Origin: JAFDVL01 sp031409955
Lineage (GTDB): Bacteria; Acidobacteriota; Blastocatellia; RBC074
Direction: 5' to 3'
DNA: 64,000 bases
NCBI GenBank assembly: GCA_031409955.1
Contig: JANNYF010000152.1
Location: forward strand, 1 to 64,000
Part shown: piece after piece, positions 59,743 to 64,000 of the stretch
How the letters are laid out: every line of letters starts with the position of its first letter
Numbering within the stretch: the stretch's first letter is position 1
The notes under the pieces: model-generated
The model's input: only the letters and a program-made list of their open reading frames with translations
What the model was told of the DNA's origin: nothing
The model's database searches: none
Program-made: the position numbers and the translations under genes

Positions 59743-61014
59743 CTATTGAATCTGGAGCAGGTCTTGCAACGTTTGGCTGATCGTGGTGATGACCCGCGAG
59801 TTCGCCTGGAATCCACGTTGCGCGACGATCAGGTTCGTAAATTCTGTCGCAATGTCCACGTTGCTTTGCTCCAGCGAAGCGCCGACAATCGTGCCTCTGC
59901 CACCGCTCCCTGGCGTTCCAATCGAAGGCTGCCCGGAAGCAATGGTTTCACCATACATGTTATTGCCCAAACGTCGCAGGCTGGACTGCGAATTGAACGT
60001 GGCGATGCTCATTTGCCCCAGCAAGCGGCGCTGCCCATTGCTGAAGACGGCATAGAGTCCGCCATTTTGATCGGGCGATTGCGCCAACCCCACGAGTTCC
60101 CCCGCAGCAAAACCATCCTGCTCGGTGGAAGCAACGCTGGAAGGCGAAGCATAGTTGGTGAAATTCGCGGCCCCGCTACCAACCGGCGGCGCAGGCTGAC
60201 GCAGGTTGATCGTCACGGAAGGCAACGTCGCGCCATTCAGAACCGCAGCGGGTGCAACCACTGCCAGCGCAGTGGGAGCCGTCAGCAATCCATCCGAATC
60301 GAATGTCACCGCCACCGGAGCCGCACTGGCCGCACCACCATTGACACTGGTGGTGGCCGCAGTGCCATCCACTTGCGCTTGCATGAGGTATGAACCATCC
60401 GCCTGTTTGGTAAAGACTAAATCCATTTTGTGGGCCGCGCCTTTTGAATCATAAACGTTCACCAGCGCGTGAAAATCTGAGGCCACCGGGTCTTTACTAT
60501 TCAGATTCATTCGAAAGGTCGCTTCGGACGTAATGACCGGAGCCGCCGTCTCTCCGATAGGCACGTTGAGCGAAGTTAACGATGCGCCCGATGGAATGAC
60601 GCCATTGACTGCGGCATAACCTTGCACAGCCTGTCCGCTGGGGCTGACGATATTTCCTGACCTATCTAACGCGAAATCTCCGGCGCGCGTGTACGTCAAC
60701 GCACCCGAAGAATCCGCGACGACAAAGAATCCATTGCCTTCAATCGCTGCATTGGTGGCCGTATCCGTGAGGTTCAATGTCCCTTGGGCAAAATTCGTCG
60801 GCGTCGCCGCCAATCGCACACCTTTCCCAAATTGCAAGGCCGTGCCTGCGCCGTTGAGCCGGATGCCGGAAGAATTTGTGAAGATATCCGCGAAACTCAC
60901 TGAGCTGCTCTTGAACCCAACTGTATTGGCATTGGCGATGTTATTGCCGGAAACACTGATTGTTTCGGAAGCAGCATTTAAGCCCGAAAGAGCGGTCGAA
61001 AATGAAAATCCCAT
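59743..61014 (-). CDS. flgE: flagellar hook protein FlgE
   Basis: Hook subunit exported by the flagellar system, 423 residues. The N-terminal D0 helix reads FSTALSGLNAASETISVSGN then NIANANTVGFKSSSVSFADI, and the C-terminal D0 reads NVDIATEFTNLIVAQRGFQA then NSRVITTISQTLQDLLQIQ. The middle carries the hook D1 elements QFGKGVRLAATPTNFAQGTL and GNGFFVVADSSGALTYTRAG. AGGAG precedes the ATG. It follows flgD by about 106 bases. Confidence 0.96.
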   Translation of the reverse strand: MGFSFSTALSGLNAASETISVSGNNIANANTVGFKSSSVSFADIFTNSSGIRLNGAGTALQFGKGVRLAATPTNFAQGTLNLTDTATNAAIEGNGFFVVADSSGALTYTRAGDFALDRSGNIVSPSGQAVQGYAAVNGVIPSGASLTSLNVPIGETAAPVITSEATFRMNLNSKDPVASDFHALVNVYDSKGAAHKMDLVFTKQADGSYLMQAQVDGTAATTSVNGGAASAAPVAVTFDSDGLLTAPTALAVVAPAAVLNGATLPSVTINLRQPAPPVGSGAANFTNYASPSSVASTEQDGFAAGELVGLAQSPDQNGGLYAVFSNGQRRLLGQMSIATFNSQSSLRRLGNNMYGETIASGQPSIGTPGSGGRGTIVGASLEQSNVDIATEFTNLIVAQRGFQANSRVITTISQTLQDLLQIQ

Positions 61015-61120
61015 GTTTGTACTCCTTTGTTTGCCAGGAAGCAGGTCTCTTTTGCAACCGAAGCTGACGCTGCGGTGACAACCAGCGCTTGCGGCGCTCC
61101 AACCTTCATCCCGATCTTAG

Positions 61121-61372
61121 TTATTTATTGCCGAGGTCAAGCAATTGGTTCAGTTTACTGTTGATCCCCGTGAGCTGTTCGAGCGAGCTGAATTGGGCGA
61201 GTTGGGTCATATACTGTGTGCCGTCCTGCGGGTTCAAGGGGTCTTGATTCTTCATCTGGGCGACCAGGAGTTTCAGAAACATTTCCTGATCGGCACCGAC
61301 TTTGCTGCCCGCTGTGGTAGCGGTGCTGGAAGTGCCGGACGCCGCGTTTTGATTGATGCTATTGATATTCAT
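61121..61372 (-). CDS. flgD: short flagellar hook-capping protein FlgD
   Basis: Only 83 residues, against about 220 in the classical family. It contains the N-terminal FlgD signature VGADQEMFLKLLVAQMKNQD then PLNPQDGTQYMTQLAQFSSL and ends LTGINSKLNQLLDLGNK at a clean TAA. The FlgD Ig-like and Tudor-like domains are absent, and no continuing frame was found in the 106 bases before flgE. Short forms of hook-capping protein are known in some lineages, so this may work as such or use a separate partner. GGAGG stands before the ATG. Confidence 0.9.
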   Translation of the reverse strand: MNINSINQNAASGTSSTATTAGSKVGADQEMFLKLLVAQMKNQDPLNPQDGTQYMTQLAQFSSLEQLTGINSKLNQLLDLGNK

Positions 61373-61402
61373 AAATTCCTCCGCAAAGGTTGCTGATGGC
61401 TC

Positions 61403-63547
61403 TCAAGCATGCAGGCTCAAGAGTTTGTTTTCTGAAACTGGAGTCGTGCCGTCCGCGACCATTTGATCGGTGGGCAAAGAATCCGCATTCGGGCCATGAG
61501 GTTGTGAGGCCTGTTGCTGACCGGCCTGCTGACCGGCTGGCTGACCAAATTGTTGTGCTGTCTGACTCTGAACTTGAGTCGTAATTTGTAATTGTTCGAC
61601 CACCAATCCCGCGCGTTCCAAACTCTCGCGCAACTGTCCGATGCCGTGCGTCAGGGCTTGCGCGGTGTCGGCCTGCTCAACCGTCAGCGACGCGCTCACG
61701 CGACCATCCGCAGCCCGCGTCACTTCAACTTCCACGCGTCCCAACTCCACCGGATTCAAACTGAAGCGGAGCGTGCGCGTTTCGTTGGGGGGAATGGATT
61801 GCGCCAATTCAAGCACCGGTTGCATTGTTTGAGCGATGGCTGGTGCTGGCGTAGTGTTTGCCACATTGACAGCAGGCGGCGACGCGTTGACAGACGGGCT
61901 GGCAGGCATAGTTTGCCCCGTTGTCACGGCCTCGACACCTTCCACCATGAAGTCCTTGCGCCCAATCAATTCAAGCGGTAAGGATGGCGGTGGCAAAGCA
62001 GCTTCTGCCCGGTTAGCAACGACACGTGGTGCGTTATCAAAAGCAGGCGGCAGCGATTCTCCTGAACCCGAAGCGAGCGGCGCGCGCGCAGTGGTTGCGA
62101 CCTTCCCGACGTTTTCAACCTTTTCGACAGCGGGCAACGGTGTCTGCGCCTGACTCACAAGCTTGTGTTGGGGCGCGCGCAGTGACGCTGGCAACGTTTG
62201 CGGCGCAGCTTCGATGACGACATCATTTACGGGCGCAAAGAACGAGGGTTGCCCGCTCGCCACAGGGGTTGACGCAACTGACGCAGGAACCACTGTGGTA
62301 TTCGGCGCAGGCATATCTTTCATTGCCACGGTTGGCAACGATTCGATGTGGCGCGCCTGTTCTGCCACAATCGTTTTCACGACTGCTGCCGCAAGTTTCA
62401 CCACCTCGGTCACGCTTGGTAGTCGCTCTCCAAACGTCGAAGACAACACTTTCGGAGCGGAGCTGACGGGTTGAGCCGAGGCAAGGATTGCAGGCCGGAT
62501 GTCAGCCTTCATCTCGAATTTCGGCGCGTTTGTCAGCGGCTCTGGCAAGGGGTCGCTCGTTGCCGATGGTTGCGTTGATGTCAGGGTTCTATTCTCGATT
62601 TTTATATCTGTTTCGACAGGCGGGAGAGAAAAATCTTGCGGTACCAACTGCGCTGATGATGCAGACAATCGTTCATCCTTCGGCGCAGAAGTCATCACGC
62701 GTTGCGATGTGAGCGGAGGCAATGCTTCATTGCGCGCAATTGGAATTTCAACGGACGGAGAAAGTGACGAAGGCTCGCTGCTTAGTGGGATGTCGCGCGC
62801 GGGCAAAAGATCACGCTCCGCCATCGCTGGGAGCGCAGGCGTCGAGCCGCTGCTGGCGAATTCGGAAGCGGGCGAAAGTGGTTCGATAAACTTCAGTTTG
62901 TCATGAGTTTTCGGCCCGCTCTCCTGATTAACCGTTTCGACAAACGGAAGTTTATCGAACCTGGGTGGAGTCGCCAGCGGTGGAGTCTTGTCAGCTCGTG
63001 CTGGCGCAACAAATTCGCTGTGCGGGGAATCTACGAAAGGTGAAACAGGCGTCATCCTGTTGTTATCTTTGGTGGTCGCTAACGGACTGACATTTGTTTC
63101 ACTGGTTGGCTCGCTCTTGCTTGAAACCGCTAACGGACTGATGTCCATTCTACTTTTTGTTTCGCGCTGGTTCGCAGTTTCTAACGGACTGATGTCTGTC
63201 CTACCGTCATCGCTCGTCAATTCAGGGGACGAAGTTATCGGGACATCGGGTGTCATGACGGTTGTCGGTGGCGCAACACCCGTTGCAGCAACGGTCGCTC
63301 GCAACTCCGCTGGCAGCGTGAAGGCAGCGGCGACGGGTCTCGCTTCCATCGTTTGCACTACCCGTTCGGTAGCGGTTGACGGCACGAAGGTTGGCGTGGC
63401 AACTGCGAGTGGTGCGGGGTAGGACGCCGCCAGCAAGGCCGCGAAATCCTGCGGTGCCTGATCCGTTGCTTCTGGCTCTGCCGCCGCGTCATTTGCCGTT
63501 GTGGCGGTCGGCACGAACCAGTCTGCAAAGTTGGAGATTCCCATCAT
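61403..63547 (-). CDS. fliK: flagellar hook-length control protein FliK
   Basis: Molecular ruler of 714 residues, longer than most FliK proteins. A long, Pro/Thr/Ser/Ala-rich disordered region (about 20-570) contains three spaced near-repeats around SPLETANQRET, SPLAVSSKSE and SPLATTKDN (residues about 120-165). The C-terminal Flg_hook domain includes LRFSLNPVELGRVEVEVTRA, VSASLTVEQADTAQAL and LRESLERAGLVVEQLQITTQ. A Gln-rich tail follows. It starts with ATGATG overlapping the fliJ stop. Length of the linker may relate to hook length. Confidence 0.92.
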   Translation of the reverse strand: MMGISNFADWFVPTATTANDAAAEPEATDQAPQDFAALLAASYPAPLAVATPTFVPSTATERVVQTMEARPVAAAFTLPAELRATVAATGVAPPTTVMTPDVPITSSPELTSDDGRTDISPLETANQRETKSRMDISPLAVSSKSEPTSETNVSPLATTKDNNRMTPVSPFVDSPHSEFVAPARADKTPPLATPPRFDKLPFVETVNQESGPKTHDKLKFIEPLSPASEFASSGSTPALPAMAERDLLPARDIPLSSEPSSLSPSVEIPIARNEALPPLTSQRVMTSAPKDERLSASSAQLVPQDFSLPPVETDIKIENRTLTSTQPSATSDPLPEPLTNAPKFEMKADIRPAILASAQPVSSAPKVLSSTFGERLPSVTEVVKLAAAVVKTIVAEQARHIESLPTVAMKDMPAPNTTVVPASVASTPVASGQPSFFAPVNDVVIEAAPQTLPASLRAPQHKLVSQAQTPLPAVEKVENVGKVATTARAPLASGSGESLPPAFDNAPRVVANRAEAALPPPSLPLELIGRKDFMVEGVEAVTTGQTMPASPSVNASPPAVNVANTTPAPAIAQTMQPVLELAQSIPPNETRTLRFSLNPVELGRVEVEVTRAADGRVSASLTVEQADTAQALTHGIGQLRESLERAGLVVEQLQITTQVQSQTAQQFGQPAGQQAGQQQASQPHGPNADSLPTDQMVADGTTPVSENKLLSLHA

Positions 63548-64000
63548 GATGCTCCTCGCATGCGACGTACCGTAGCAATCGTCGCCAATTCATCCATCAA
63601 ATTCTGATCTTCGCGCGCCAGCTCCGCCACATAGCGGACATAGTATTGTTCGCGCAATTTTGCCGTCGCTTCCGCTGCTGCTGACGCTTTGACAAGCTCG
63701 TGCAATTTTGTTTCGCGGTGGCGCTCGCACGCCGCGTGATGCGCGCGCGCGGCGGCCAATCGGTGGTCCAACGTGGCAATGTATTCCGTGTGCATTTTGG
63801 CTTCGTGCGCGTTTGGTGCTTTGGTCTGCAAGTTGGCAGCGAACGCAGTGATGGCTTGATTGATCGTGTCACGCAACGCTTCCAGATGGGCGGCGGCGGC
63901 GGTGACTTCGACGGCGGCTTGTGCCAAAGCACGTTCGGCGTTTTCGCGTTCCTGTTCGCGCAAATCGTGGAGCGTTTGCAATGAAAACTTGAAGCGTTTC
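63544..64000 (-). CDS. fliJ: flagellar protein FliJ (5' end cut by window edge)
   Basis: Export chaperone and FliI-stalk component, predicted to be a two-helix coiled coil. The visible part reads KRFKFSLQTLHDLREQERENA from the window edge and continues as long Ala/Glu/Arg-rich helices to RRMRGAS. The initiating Met is just outside the window, so the TTG at 63979-63981 is an internal codon rather than the start. It overlaps fliK by four bases. The usual upstream partners fliH and fliI would lie beyond the edge. Confidence 0.9.
   Translation of the reverse strand, partial: KRFKFSLQTLHDLREQERENAERALAQAAVEVTAAAAHLEALRDTINQAITAFAANLQTKAPNAHEAKMHTEYIATLDHRLAAARAHHAACERHRETKLHELVKASAAAEATAKLREQYYVRYVAELAREDQNLMDELATIATVRRMRGAS

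Overview
The window reads as a chromosomal segment of a Gram-negative, flagellated heterotroph, most probably an Acidobacteriota member (perhaps Blastocatellia). This is inferred, not proven. The support is an Oar-like TonB receptor with an N-terminal carboxypeptidase-like domain, a decayed ECF sigma factor and a DUF4384-like fragment of types common in that phylum, many zinc-ribbon/FHA signalling proteins, and intergenic spacers full of palindromic and short tandem repeats. No rRNA, tRNA, CRISPR array, prophage or intact insertion sequence was recognised.

Layout. 1-12090 (+): a surface-polysaccharide locus with dTDP-sugar genes (rfbB end, rfbA), glycosyltransferases, a methyltransferase, a Wzx-type flippase, asnB, a PglC-like phosphoglycosyl transferase, a PglD-like acetyltransferase, a PglE-like aminotransferase and an unusual membrane-anchored SDR. 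12087-14764 (-): a cyclase, a secreted glycine-zipper protein and a LysR regulator. 15054-19073: an amino-sugar kinase and murQ, then a sialidase-like protein and a DDAH-like hydrolase. 19336-22338: the TonB receptor. 22339-25423: a gene-poor stretch with a candidate minus-strand structured RNA plus terminator and a 31-residue membrane ORF, remnants of an ECF sigma factor, a DUF4384-like protein and a PIN toxin, and two small intact enzymes. 25424-31702: amidohydrolase, sulfatase, a frameshifted TraR/DksA gene, UspA, acetate kinase and a CAP protein. 31933-35178 (-): a large TPR protein and two small envelope proteins.

35423-42389 (+) is the most unusual block. Six consecutive genes encode an FHA protein, a Ser/Thr kinase with FHA, an RDD membrane protein, a membrane TPR protein, an FHA-GAF-SpoIIE phosphatase and a PrsW-type intramembrane protease with zinc ribbons and FHA. 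Three of the proteins begin with a zinc ribbon whose cysteines fall at exactly residues 4, 7, 18 and 21. It looks like a self-contained phospho-signalling system with writer, eraser, readers and a membrane protease.

42487-48097 (+): lnt and a pair of oligopeptide/dipeptide ABC ATPase genes separated by a small-protein/PIN pair. 48146-52307: redox-related genes (nitroreductase, pirin, MarR) and two enoyl-CoA hydratases. 52312 to the end (-): a flagellar locus in the order fliJ-fliK-flgD-flgE-motA-motB-fliL-fliN-fliO-fliP-fliQ-fliR-flhB. This matches the order known from spirochaetes and Bacillus except that fliM, flbD and flhA are absent here and FlgD is unusually short. A recurring genome-level feature is that many spacers carry period-7 or period-9 tandem repeats facing inverted copies of themselves, with a different unit at different sites.
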